Below are positions 1-5,142 of a stretch of DNA of 5,142 nt, in pieces (position 1 is the first letter of the stretch; each line of letters begins with the position of its first letter). This DNA comes from Candidatus Eiseniibacteriota bacterium (GTDB lineage: Bacteria; Joyebacterota; Joyebacteria; Joyebacterales; Joyebacteraceae), in assembly GCA_030638405.1 (NCBI GenBank), contig DAOWER010000022.1:1-5142 (forward strand), given 5' to 3'. Below the pieces are notes generated by a model. The model had not been told where the DNA came from, searched no databases, and saw only the letters and a list, made by a program, of their open reading frames with translations. The translations under genes were made by a program, and so were the position numbers.

Positions 1-70
1 GGATCTGCTGAACACACGGCGCGGCGTCAAGTGCGCACTGCGCGGCCGCTATGCCCCGGGGTGCGGAGTG

Positions 71-76
71 GGGAGG
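71..76 (+). promoter_or_regulatory. Shine-Dalgarno of hypA (decides start)
   Basis: GGGAGG ends nine bases before the TTG at 86. It supports TTG 86 as the hypA start rather than the in-frame GTG at 68, which lies upstream of this site and would put the site inside the coding region. Confidence 0.75.
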
Positions 77-85
77 AATCAGGTA

Positions 86-430
86 TTGCACGAGCTGTCC
101 ATCTGTCAGAGTATGCTCAAGATCGTCGACTCGACGATGGAGCAGCATGAGGGAGCGAAGCTCCGGAAGATATTCCTGGACATCGGGCGCGGCTCGACCA
201 TAGAGCCCATCCTCCTGCGGGAGGCATTCGAGGTGATCACCTCGGAGGGACCGTACGAGGGCACCGAACTCGTGATCAATGACATCCCCATTTCGGGGCG
301 GTGCCGTGACTGCGGCAGAGACTTCACGTACGAAGAGCTCGCCGTCGGGTGTCCCAACTGCGGGTCGACCAACATCGAGATCACGGCCGGGCTAGAGCTG
401 GACATCAAGGCCCTGGAAGTCGACGACTGA
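86..430 (+). CDS. hypA: HypA, nickel-delivery protein for [NiFe]-hydrogenase maturation
   Basis: HypA is a cytoplasmic nickel metallochaperone that works with HypB to insert Ni(II) into the hydrogenase large subunit; in some bacteria it also serves urease. Starting at TTG 86 gives 114 residues, the usual family length, beginning MHELSICQSM. The nickel site requires the extreme N-terminus (Met1, His2, Glu3), which is a strong reason to reject the in-frame GTG at 68, since that would add six residues. A structural zinc site is visible as two CxxC pairs, Cys73/Cys76 and Cys89/Cys92. The middle segment GSTIEP and the C-terminal GLELDIKALEV match the family pattern. hypB follows on the same strand after 125 nt. 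The reading frame stays open to the left window edge, but nothing there resembles HypA. Identification is secure; the physiological target enzyme is not shown because no structural hydrogenase gene lies in the window. Confidence 0.95.
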   Translation: MHELSICQSMLKIVDSTMEQHEGAKLRKIFLDIGRGSTIEPILLREAFEVITSEGPYEGTELVINDIPISGRCRDCGRDFTYEELAVGCPNCGSTNIEITAGLELDIKALEVDD

Positions 431-555
431 TCCGCGCGCGGCCGGGCGCCGCTGCAGCATCCGGCGCGCGACGAACACGCACGGCGCCCCGCGGGCGCTC
501 CCGGACGCGGCAAGCGGTCGCGCCGAGCACTGGAAGTAACAGAGAGGGAAACGGA
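431..555 (+). other. hypA-hypB spacer, GC-rich, small hairpin
   Basis: This is the longest non-coding gap in the window (125 nt) and is dominated by GC-rich alternating GCG/CGC runs. Positions 484-489 and 493-498 are perfect inverted complements (GCGCCC / GGGCGC) around a three-base loop. No U-tract follows, so it is not a standard intrinsic terminator. I see no convincing sigma70 -35/-10 pair and no sigma54 GG/GC pair. In such GC-rich sequence a 6-bp stem may be chance. Confidence 0.35.
542..548 (+). promoter_or_regulatory. Shine-Dalgarno of hypB
   Basis: GAGAGGG ends seven bases before ATG 556. It supports this start over the longer open frame, which reads back into the 3' part of hypA. 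Confidence 0.7.
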
Positions 556-1224
556 ATGAGCCGAGTGGAGATCGAGAAGAAGATACAGAGCGAGAACGAC
601 CGGCTGGCGCAGGAGAACCGCAAGGTGTTCTCAGACGCCGGCGTGCTCGTGCTCAACATCATCAGCTCGCCGGGCTCGGGGAAGACGACGCTCCTGGAGG
701 CGACGCTGGACAGGCTCGCGGAGAAGATGAACGTGGTCGTGATCGAAGGGGACGTGAGCACCGAGCGGGACATGGACCGTGTTCGGGCGCACGGAGCATC
801 CGGTATCCAGATAAACACCGGCGGTGGCTGCCACCTCTCGGCCAAGATGGTGGGCGAGGTTCTGGGAGAGCTCGACCTCGCGTCCGCGGAGCTCGTGTTC
901 ATCGAGAACGTGGGCAACCTCATCTGCCCGTCGACCTACGACCTCGGCGAGGACGTGCGGATGGTGCTTCTGTCGACGACCGAGGGCGATGACAAGCCGA
1001 TGAAGTACCCGTCGATCTTCCACGAGGCCAGTCTCGCCGTCCTCAATAAGATCGACCTCCTGCCGCACCTGACGTACGACGTCGAGAAGGTCGAGAAGGA
1101 GATACGAGTGCTCAACCCCGACAGCGAGATACTCAAGCTGTCCGCCACGACCGGCGAGGGGATGGATGGGTGGGTCGAGTGGATCCTGGCGAAGCTTCAC
1201 GAGAAGAAGAGCACGCAGACCTAG
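556..1224 (+). CDS. hypB: HypB, GTPase for nickel insertion into [NiFe]-hydrogenase
   Basis: HypB is a SIMIBI-class GTPase that couples GTP hydrolysis and dimerisation to nickel transfer with HypA. The 222-residue product carries a P-loop SSPGSGKTT (37-45), the metal-switch pair Cys92-His93 in GGGCHLSAKM, the ENVGNLICP segment (117-125) whose Cys124 matches the third conserved interface cysteine, the GDDKPMKYP segment (145-152) and the guanine-specificity motif NKID (164-167). ATG 556 is chosen for its Shine-Dalgarno and because homology begins there; the frame is open further upstream only as an overlap with hypA. The protein lacks the N-terminal CxxCGC nickel site and the His-rich tract of some HypB proteins, so it is the short form, with metal binding expected only at the G-domain site. 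The next gene starts 9 nt after the stop, suggesting cotranscription. Assignment is secure. Confidence 0.96.
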   Translation: MSRVEIEKKIQSENDRLAQENRKVFSDAGVLVLNIISSPGSGKTTLLEATLDRLAEKMNVVVIEGDVSTERDMDRVRAHGASGIQINTGGGCHLSAKMVGEVLGELDLASAELVFIENVGNLICPSTYDLGEDVRMVLLSTTEGDDKPMKYPSIFHEASLAVLNKIDLLPHLTYDVEKVEKEIRVLNPDSEILKLSATTGEGMDGWVEWILAKLHEKKSTQT

Positions 1225-1229
1225 GGGGA
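1223..1229 (+). promoter_or_regulatory. Shine-Dalgarno of resB-like gene, overlapping hypB stop
   Basis: AGGGGGA shares bases with the hypB TAG stop and lies four bases before TTG 1234. It supports a TTG start and possible translational coupling of the two genes. Confidence 0.6.
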
Positions 1230-1233
1230 CTCC

Positions 1234-2406
1234 TTGACGCTCTGGTTGCTGGTGGCGGCCGTGGTGGTAGCGGCCGTCTTCCTGAGAAGGTTCCGCAGGT
1301 GGCTCGCCTCGATGGCGGGCGCGGTGTGGATCCTCGTGGTCCTGACCGTCATGTCGCTCCTCGGCGTCATGATCGGCCAGAACCTGCCTCCGGACGCCTA
1401 CGTGGACCGCTACGGGCAAGTGCTCGGGTCGCTCATCTACCGCTCGGGCCTGTCCGATATCTTCACGTCGTGGTACTTCCTTCTCTCTGCCGCCGTGCTC
1501 GCCGTGTCTCTCGTCGCGTGCTCGTTCGGCAGGCTGAGGAAGCTGGCCACTGCCCGTGGCCGCGGCCGGGCGTCCAGGGTGGGGTCGCTCCTTCTTCACC
1601 TGTCCATGGTCGTGATACTGGCCGGCGGTGTGGTGACGGCGGTCTTCGGGTTCCGATACCCGGCGCCCGTGTACCTCGCGGCCGGTGAGGAGATGGAGGT
1701 TCAGGAGGGCGGCTTCACGATCCGGGTGGACGCCGCGAGCACCGAATTCACGGAAGAGGGAATGATCTCCGAGTACTTCTCCGACGTCGTCGTGATCGAG
1801 GACGGAGACGAAGTCCTCTCGCACCGCATCGAAGTCAACGAGCCCCTCATCCACAACGGAGTCGGTCTCTACCAGCACGAGATGCTTCCGTCCGCGACCT
1901 CGGTCAGAGAGGTGCTGTTCGGGATCGTCGTCAGAACGGAGGACGGCGAGTCGCCTCTCACCACGATTACGGTTCCGTTCAATGAGGAGTTCGAGGTGCC
2001 GGGCACCGACATCTCCCTCAAAGTGCTGGAATTCCTGGCGGACTTCACCTACGATATCGAAAGTCGAACCGCCTCGCTGGTCTCCCTCAGCCACCGGAAC
2101 CCGGCGGTTCTGGTCCGGATGTCCGAGGCCGGCAGCGTCATCGACGAGAGGTGGGTGTTCGCGGATGTTCAGACCCACCGCGACGATGCGGGCCTCCCGT
2201 GCCGGATCTTCCTGTTCAACTACCTGCCGGACTACGAGAGAGGACTCACGAGATTCGAGCTCTCCCATCAGCCCGGGACGCCGCTTCTCTTCGCCGGGTT
2301 CGCCGCGATGTCCCTGGGACTCTGCCTCACATTCTGGACGAGGACGGGACGCAAGGACGCGGACGGCTCCGGGGTCCGCTCGAAGACCGGCTCAGACCCA
2401 GGGTAA
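1234..2406 (+). CDS. resB: ResB/Ccs1-like System II cytochrome c biogenesis protein
   Basis: With CcsA, ResB/Ccs1 forms the System II synthase that moves heme across the membrane and attaches it to CxxCH motifs of apocytochrome c. The 390-residue product has the ResB layout. Hydrophobic segments lie near residues 3-17, 27-48, 78-98 and 117-138; a large extracytoplasmic domain (about 141-345) follows, then a final segment at 350-369 and a polar tail. His122 inside LLLHLSMV is the candidate transmembrane heme-ligand histidine. The segment VNEPLIHNGVGLYQ (201-214) matches the family's NxPL...G...YQ signature, and HQPGTPLLFAG before the last helix is also typical. The start is TTG 1234, with a Shine-Dalgarno overlapping the hypB stop; no better ATG precedes the first helix. 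The protein is compact compared with the roughly 540-residue Bacillus ResB. The adjacent ccsA gene strongly supports the call. Confidence 0.9.
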   Translation: MTLWLLVAAVVVAAVFLRRFRRWLASMAGAVWILVVLTVMSLLGVMIGQNLPPDAYVDRYGQVLGSLIYRSGLSDIFTSWYFLLSAAVLAVSLVACSFGRLRKLATARGRGRASRVGSLLLHLSMVVILAGGVVTAVFGFRYPAPVYLAAGEEMEVQEGGFTIRVDAASTEFTEEGMISEYFSDVVVIEDGDEVLSHRIEVNEPLIHNGVGLYQHEMLPSATSVREVLFGIVVRTEDGESPLTTITVPFNEEFEVPGTDISLKVLEFLADFTYDIESRTASLVSLSHRNPAVLVRMSEAGSVIDERWVFADVQTHRDDAGLPCRIFLFNYLPDYERGLTRFELSHQPGTPLLFAGFAAMSLGLCLTFWTRTGRKDADGSGVRSKTGSDPG

Positions 2407-2464
2407 CCGCGGGACTTCAAAGCGCCGGAACGCGGCGCCCCGCCGCTTCGTGGAGGTGAACGAC
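2407..2464 (+). other. resB-ccsA gap with small GC stem
   Basis: This 58-nt gap contains a possible 6-bp stem, 2422-2427 GCGCCG pairing with 2433-2438 CGGCGC around a five-base loop, upstream of the ccsA Shine-Dalgarno. There is no U-tract, so it does not look like an intrinsic terminator. It could modulate coupling or be a chance product of high GC. Confidence 0.3.
2452..2458 (+). promoter_or_regulatory. Shine-Dalgarno of ccsA
   Basis: GGAGGTG ends six bases before ATG 2465. This near-perfect site fixes the start there, rather than at ATG 2483 (codon 7) or in the longer open frame that overlaps resB. Confidence 0.8.
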
Positions 2465-3271
2465 ATGCAGGGTGGAATCGACATGCTTCTCTTCTGGGTG
2501 GCGTTCTGGTGCTACCTCGCGGCCACGCTGGGCGCGTCGGTCTACGCGGGCACGCGGAAGGACGGCGTGAGGACGGCGGTCTTCTACGTCACACTCCTGG
2601 GGTTCGCCTCCAACACAGGCGCGCTCATCGCGCGTTCGGTGCTGTCAGGGCACCCGCCGGTGACGAACCTCTTCGAATACCTGTCGTTCTTCGCGTGGGC
2701 CATCGTGCTCGGGTTCCTGTTCATCTGGCGGAAGAAGGGTCTCGAGCTGCTGACCGCCTTCGCGGCGACCATCGCCTTCGCCATGATGGTCATGGCCTCG
2801 CTCTTCCCTGCAGACGTCTCCAGGCAGCTCATCCCGGCGCTCCAGAGCTACTGGCTGTGGATACACGTCTCACTGGCGATCCTGGCGGAGGCGGCGTTCG
2901 CGGTCGCGTTCGTGGCGTCCCTGATGTGTCTCATGGGGGACAAGCGCGGCCACAGGCGCTTGCCGGACCGCAACCTGCTGGACTCGATCGCGTATCGGGC
3001 GATAGGCATCGGGTTCCCACTCTTCACGGTCGGGGCACTCTTTGCGGGCGCGGTGTGGGCCCAGAGAGCTTGGGGTACTCCTTGGTCCTGGGACCCGAAG
3101 GAGACGAGCTCGCTCATCGTCTGGCTCGTCTATGCTATCTACCTTCACGTCCGCAGGACGCGGAGGGGGAGCATCGCGCTGACCTCGGGCCTGTCGGTTC
3201 TGGGGTTCACACTGACGATTCTGACGATACTCGGGAGCAGGTTCCTCGGGGGCCTTCACTCCTACGGCTAG
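2465..3271 (+). CDS. ccsA: CcsA (CcsB/ResC) heme-handling cytochrome c synthase subunit
   Basis: CcsA is the polytopic partner of ResB. It presents heme on the outer face of the membrane through a tryptophan-rich motif flanked by histidines. The 268-residue product is almost entirely hydrophobic, with about eight membrane segments. The hallmark motif is WGTPWSWDPKE at 203-213. Candidate heme-ligand histidines are visible at His134 in LWIHVSLAI, His228 in YLHVRR and His265 in the C-terminal GLHSYG. Other family signatures are GHPPVTNLFEYLSFFAW (62-78) and PALQSYWLWIHV (124-135). ATG 2465 has a strong Shine-Dalgarno; the longer open frame upstream overlaps resB and has shadow-like composition. 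The length is in the range of stand-alone CcsA proteins, so this is a split ResB plus CcsA system rather than a CcsBA fusion. Naming varies among ccsA, ccsB and resC. Confidence 0.95.
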   Translation: MQGGIDMLLFWVAFWCYLAATLGASVYAGTRKDGVRTAVFYVTLLGFASNTGALIARSVLSGHPPVTNLFEYLSFFAWAIVLGFLFIWRKKGLELLTAFAATIAFAMMVMASLFPADVSRQLIPALQSYWLWIHVSLAILAEAAFAVAFVASLMCLMGDKRGHRRLPDRNLLDSIAYRAIGIGFPLFTVGALFAGAVWAQRAWGTPWSWDPKETSSLIVWLVYAIYLHVRRTRRGSIALTSGLSVLGFTLTILTILGSRFLGGLHSYG

Positions 3272-3278
3272 GCGCTGC

Positions 3279-3283
3279 GGGGA
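3279..3283 (+). promoter_or_regulatory. Probable Shine-Dalgarno of VanZ-like gene
   Basis: GGGGA lies four bases before TTG 3288 in the 16-nt gap after ccsA. Spacing is short but usable, and the first in-frame ATG (codon 44) would remove the first helix and the conserved Asp-Lys pair. Confidence 0.5.
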
Positions 3284-3287
3284 CGAG

Positions 3288-3746
3288 TTGAAGAAGAGCA
3301 CTGAACGGACACTGAGGACGTGGATCCTCGTCGTCGCCTATCTGGCGCTGATATTCGGAGTCTCCTCGATCCCGCAGAGCCAGCTCAGCCGCACCTACTT
3401 CAAGGTGTCGGACAAGATGGCTCACCTGGCGGAGTACGCGGGCTTCGGCCTCCTTCTGACCGTTGCGTTCCGGAGCTCGTTCCGTCGCGTCCGGCGGTGG
3501 GTGCTGATGGTGATCGTGGTGCTCATCGGTGCGGCGGTAGGCGCGCTGGACGAGATCTATCAGACGACGGTGCCCGGGCGGGAGCGCGAGCTTCTCGACT
3601 GGGTGGCCGACGTGGCGGGCGTCCTGATCGGCGTTGGTGTGGCCTCGGGACTCAACACCTGGCTCACGTGGCGACGGACCGCGTCCGGAGAGTCAGTACG
3701 CGAGCATCGGAGACAAGCAGCTCCACCAACACGAGATGGCAGGTGA
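3288..3746 (+). CDS. VanZ-family small membrane protein
   Basis: The family is named after VanZ, which gives low-level teicoplanin resistance in enterococci. Most chromosomal members have no known function, so no resistance role is claimed. The 152-residue product has membrane segments near 10-25, 48-62, 71-87 and 105-125. It carries the conserved VanZ residues: DKMAHLAEYAGFG (42-54, with Asp42, Lys43, His46, Tyr50), and DEIYQTTVPGRERELLDWVADVAG (88-111) with Asp88, Glu89, Gln92, Pro96, Gly97, Arg98 and Asp104. The last 25 residues are polar and rich in Arg, Pro and Ala, probably a disordered cytoplasmic tail. TTG 3288 gives a full first helix. The gene starts 16 nt after ccsA, and its stop codon lies within the hisS Shine-Dalgarno, so it is probably cotranscribed with both. 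Confidence 0.88.
   Translation: MKKSTERTLRTWILVVAYLALIFGVSSIPQSQLSRTYFKVSDKMAHLAEYAGFGLLLTVAFRSSFRRVRRWVLMVIVVLIGAAVGALDEIYQTTVPGRERELLDWVADVAGVLIGVGVASGLNTWLTWRRTASGESVREHRRQAAPPTRDGR
3741..3746 (+). promoter_or_regulatory. Shine-Dalgarno of hisS overlapping the VanZ-gene stop
   Basis: AGGTGA contains the TGA stop of the VanZ-like gene and lies seven bases before ATG 3754. It favours this start over the in-frame ATG at 3736 and suggests translational coupling. Confidence 0.65.
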
Positions 3747-3753
3747 TCGACAC

Positions 3754-5028
3754 ATGACATACAAGGCTCCGCGCGGAACGCGCGACGTACTCCCCGAAGA
3801 ATCCTGGAAGTGGCAGCGCGTCGAGCGCGTTTTCAGGTCGACCGCCGACCGCTTCGGGTATCGTGAGATTCGGCTGCCCGTCTTCGAGGAGACGGAGCTG
3901 TTCGCTCGGGGGATCGGTGATGCGACGGACATCGTCCGGAAGGAGATGTACACCTTCACGGACCGGAAGGGGCGCAGCCTGACCCTGCGTCCCGAGGGCA
4001 CGGCCGGGGTCGTGCGATCGTTCATCGAGCACAACATGGGGCGCGGCTCTCGACTGACGAAGCTCTACTACTTCTGCCCGATGTTCCGCTACGAGCGGCC
4101 GCAGGCCGGTCGCTACCGCCAGTTCTGGCAGTGGGGTCTCGAAGCGATCGGCTCGATGAACCCCGCCGTCGACGCGGAGATCATTCACTTCTCGGTCGAT
4201 CTGTTCGAAAGCTTAGGGTTGGCGGGTGCCGAGGCACGCATACACAGCGCCGGGTGTCCGACCTGCACGCCGGCATACAACGAGCTCCTGAAAGACAGAC
4301 TCGGGGGGAAGCTCGACCAGTTCTGCGCCGACTGCCAGGTCAGGTACGAACGCAATCCACGCCGCATGTTCGACTGCAAGAATGAGCGCTGTCTCGGGAT
4401 CCTGAAGGACGCCCCCTCGATCCTGGAGTCGCTGTGCGACGAATGCGCCGAGCACTTCGCAAGTGTCCAGGACTACCTCTCGAGGATGTCCGTCCGATTC
4501 GTGGTCGACACCTCCATGGCGCGGGGGCTCGACTACTACACCAAGACCGTCTTTGAAGTTCACTACGAAGGTCTCGGCTCGCAGAGCGCGCTCTGCGGAG
4601 GGGGTCGGTACGACGCCCTCGTCGAGGAGCTGGGCGGCGCAGCGACGCCGGCCTGCGGCGTATCGGCCGGTGTTGAGCGGCTCATCACCGCGCTCGAGGA
4701 CACGGGTGTCATGGCCGACATGGAACCCGGGCCGTCCGTCTACATCGTTTCCCTGGGAAGCGAGGCCGCCCTCGCCGCCGCCGCGGTGATCGCGGAGCTC
4801 CGCGGGTCCGTTTCCGTGGAGACCGACTATCAGGATCGAAGCCTCAAGGCGCAGATGAAGGAAGCCGGCAAGCTCGGCGCCGGGCACGTCATCATCATCG
4901 GCGAGGACGAGGTCGCGCGCGGCATCGCCGTGGTCAAGAATATGACGACCGGCGAGCAGGACGAGGTGGCGGCGAGTGAAGTCGCCGCGTTCGTAGTTCA
5001 GCGCCTTGCCTCATCAGGCGGCGCTTGA
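3754..5028 (+). CDS. hisS: Histidyl-tRNA synthetase (HisRS)
   Basis: HisRS is a class II cytoplasmic enzyme that charges tRNA-His with histidine using ATP. The 424-residue product has the normal bacterial length and starts MTYKAPRGTRDVLPEE, the typical HisRS N-terminus. Recognisable elements are RPEGT (79-83); class II motif 2, FRYERPQAGRYRQFWQ (111-126), with Arg112; the histidine-binding HisA motif ARGLDYYT (256-263), with Arg257; and GGGRYD (282-287), leading into motif 3. An anticodon-binding domain runs from about 327 to the end and includes SLKAQMKEAGKLGA (363-376) and a GEDE...VKNMTTGEQ run. The insertion domain holds eight cysteines in four pairs: 168/171, 191/194, 208/213 and 228/231. 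The start at ATG 3754 is set by homology and by its Shine-Dalgarno; the longer open frame upstream only overlaps the VanZ-like gene. aspS follows, a common bacterial gene order. Confidence 0.98.
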   Translation: MTYKAPRGTRDVLPEESWKWQRVERVFRSTADRFGYREIRLPVFEETELFARGIGDATDIVRKEMYTFTDRKGRSLTLRPEGTAGVVRSFIEHNMGRGSRLTKLYYFCPMFRYERPQAGRYRQFWQWGLEAIGSMNPAVDAEIIHFSVDLFESLGLAGAEARIHSAGCPTCTPAYNELLKDRLGGKLDQFCADCQVRYERNPRRMFDCKNERCLGILKDAPSILESLCDECAEHFASVQDYLSRMSVRFVVDTSMARGLDYYTKTVFEVHYEGLGSQSALCGGGRYDALVEELGGAATPACGVSAGVERLITALEDTGVMADMEPGPSVYIVSLGSEAALAAAAVIAELRGSVSVETDYQDRSLKAQMKEAGKLGAGHVIIIGEDEVARGIAVVKNMTTGEQDEVAASEVAAFVVQRLASSGGA

Positions 5029-5053
5029 TCCGAATACCGCTTGATCCGAACAC
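5022..5053 (+). repeat. 16-bp tandem duplication across the hisS stop
   Basis: The unit CGCTTGATCCGAAYAC occurs twice head to tail, at 5022-5037 and 5038-5053. The only difference is T at 5035 against C at 5051. The first copy includes the last hisS codon and its TGA stop; the second lies in the hisS-aspS gap and repeats the TGA at 5042-5044. It looks like a local slippage or duplication event. Confidence 0.85.
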
Positions 5054-5064
5054 CGGATACCACT

Positions 5065-5069
5065 GGAGA
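5065..5069 (+). promoter_or_regulatory. Possible Shine-Dalgarno of aspS
   Basis: GGAGA lies eleven bases before ATG 5081, a rather long spacing. An alternative aspS start is ATG 5096, so this site does not settle the start. Confidence 0.4.
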
Positions 5070-5080
5070 CGGACACAGAG

Positions 5081-5142
5081 ATGAAACTGGAACAGATGGG
5101 GGCGCTTCAGCGAACGCACAACTGCGGAGCGCTTCAAAAAGA
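5081..5142 (+). CDS. aspS: Aspartyl-tRNA synthetase, N-terminal fragment (cut by window end)
   Basis: Only 20 codons and two bases are present. They read MKLEQMGALQRTHNCGALQK. The RTHNCGAL segment matches the conserved start of bacterial AspRS, where RTHxCGxL precedes the OB-fold anticodon-binding domain. Position also supports the call, because aspS commonly follows hisS in bacteria. The start could be ATG 5081 or ATG 5096; the conserved RTH lies close to either. The 52-nt gap after hisS shows no terminator, so cotranscription is likely. The fragment is too short to tell a discriminating AspRS from a non-discriminating Asp/AsnRS. Confidence 0.82.
   Translation, partial: MKLEQMGALQRTHNCGALQK

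Noticed and set aside
1..85. End of an upstream gene at the left edge
   Set aside because: One frame reaches a TGA at 9-11, which could end an upstream gene, and the hypA frame is open to the edge, but too few codons are present to identify anything.
349..555. N-terminal extension of hypB reading back into hypA
   Set aside because: The extension is Arg/Ala/Gly-rich shadow sequence overlapping hypA in another frame. Homology and the ribosome site begin at 556.
631..2268. A 545-codon open frame on the minus strand opposite hypB and resB
   Set aside because: It is rich in Arg, Gly, Asp, His and Glu with no recognisable domain and lies opposite two well-supported genes. Long antisense frames are expected in GC-rich DNA with biased third positions.
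1982..2464. N-terminal extension of ccsA overlapping resB
   Set aside because: It is Ser/Arg/Pro-rich out-of-frame sequence of resB. The strong ribosome site at 2452-2458 and the CcsA family start are at 2465.
2509..3291. A 260-codon plus-strand frame inside ccsA
   Set aside because: It is Arg/Gly/His-rich with no domain, wholly overlapping the well-supported ccsA gene in another frame.
3664..4188. Minus-strand open frame opposite the start of hisS
   Set aside because: No recognisable motif, and it lies opposite invariant HisRS motifs; treated as an antisense shadow.
5029..5080. Intrinsic terminator between hisS and aspS
   Set aside because: No GC-rich stem followed by a T-run is present; the gap is mostly the second copy of the 16-bp repeat and the aspS leader.
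1..5142. Mobile element, CRISPR array, toxin-antitoxin, defence system or tRNA gene
   Set aside because: No transposase or integrase motif, terminal inverted repeats, spaced repeats, cloverleaf or recognisable defence domain was seen; coding regions are core functions with uniform composition.

Overview
The window is a compact, GC-rich stretch of bacterial chromosome in which every supported gene lies on the + strand. It shows strong G/C preference at third codon positions, short gaps, frequent TTG starts and clear Shine-Dalgarno sequences. The genes point to a bacterium that makes nickel metalloenzymes (probably [NiFe]-hydrogenase) and assembles c-type cytochromes by System II (ResB/CcsA). 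The cysteine-rich insertion in HisRS resembles what I recall from clostridial HisRS sequences. I cannot name a phylum from the sequence alone.

Layout from left to right: hypA (86-430, TTG start) and hypB (556-1224) encode the nickel-insertion pair, separated by a 125-nt GC-rich spacer. Next come a compact ResB/Ccs1-like protein (1234-2406, TTG start) and CcsA with the tryptophan-rich WxxWxWD heme-handling motif (2465-3271), together a System II cytochrome c synthase. A small VanZ-family membrane protein (3288-3746, TTG start) follows. Then comes hisS (3754-5028), coding for histidyl-tRNA synthetase, and the first 20 codons of aspS (from 5081), coding for aspartyl-tRNA synthetase and cut by the window edge.

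The gaps from hypB to resB (9 nt), ccsA to the VanZ gene (16 nt) and the VanZ gene to hisS (7 nt) suggest one long co-directional transcript with possible translational coupling. I see no convincing internal terminator or promoter. Functionally there are three blocks: nickel delivery for hydrogenase maturation, heme delivery and attachment for extracytoplasmic cytochromes, and aminoacyl-tRNA synthesis, with the VanZ-like gene of unknown role between the last two.

Nothing here looks like a mobile element, defence system, CRISPR array or RNA gene. The region reads as ordinary core genome. The points most worth a second look are the Hyp/System II adjacency, the eight-cysteine insertion in HisRS, an exact-period 16-bp tandem duplication across the hisS stop codon, and the TTG starts that automated annotation could misplace.
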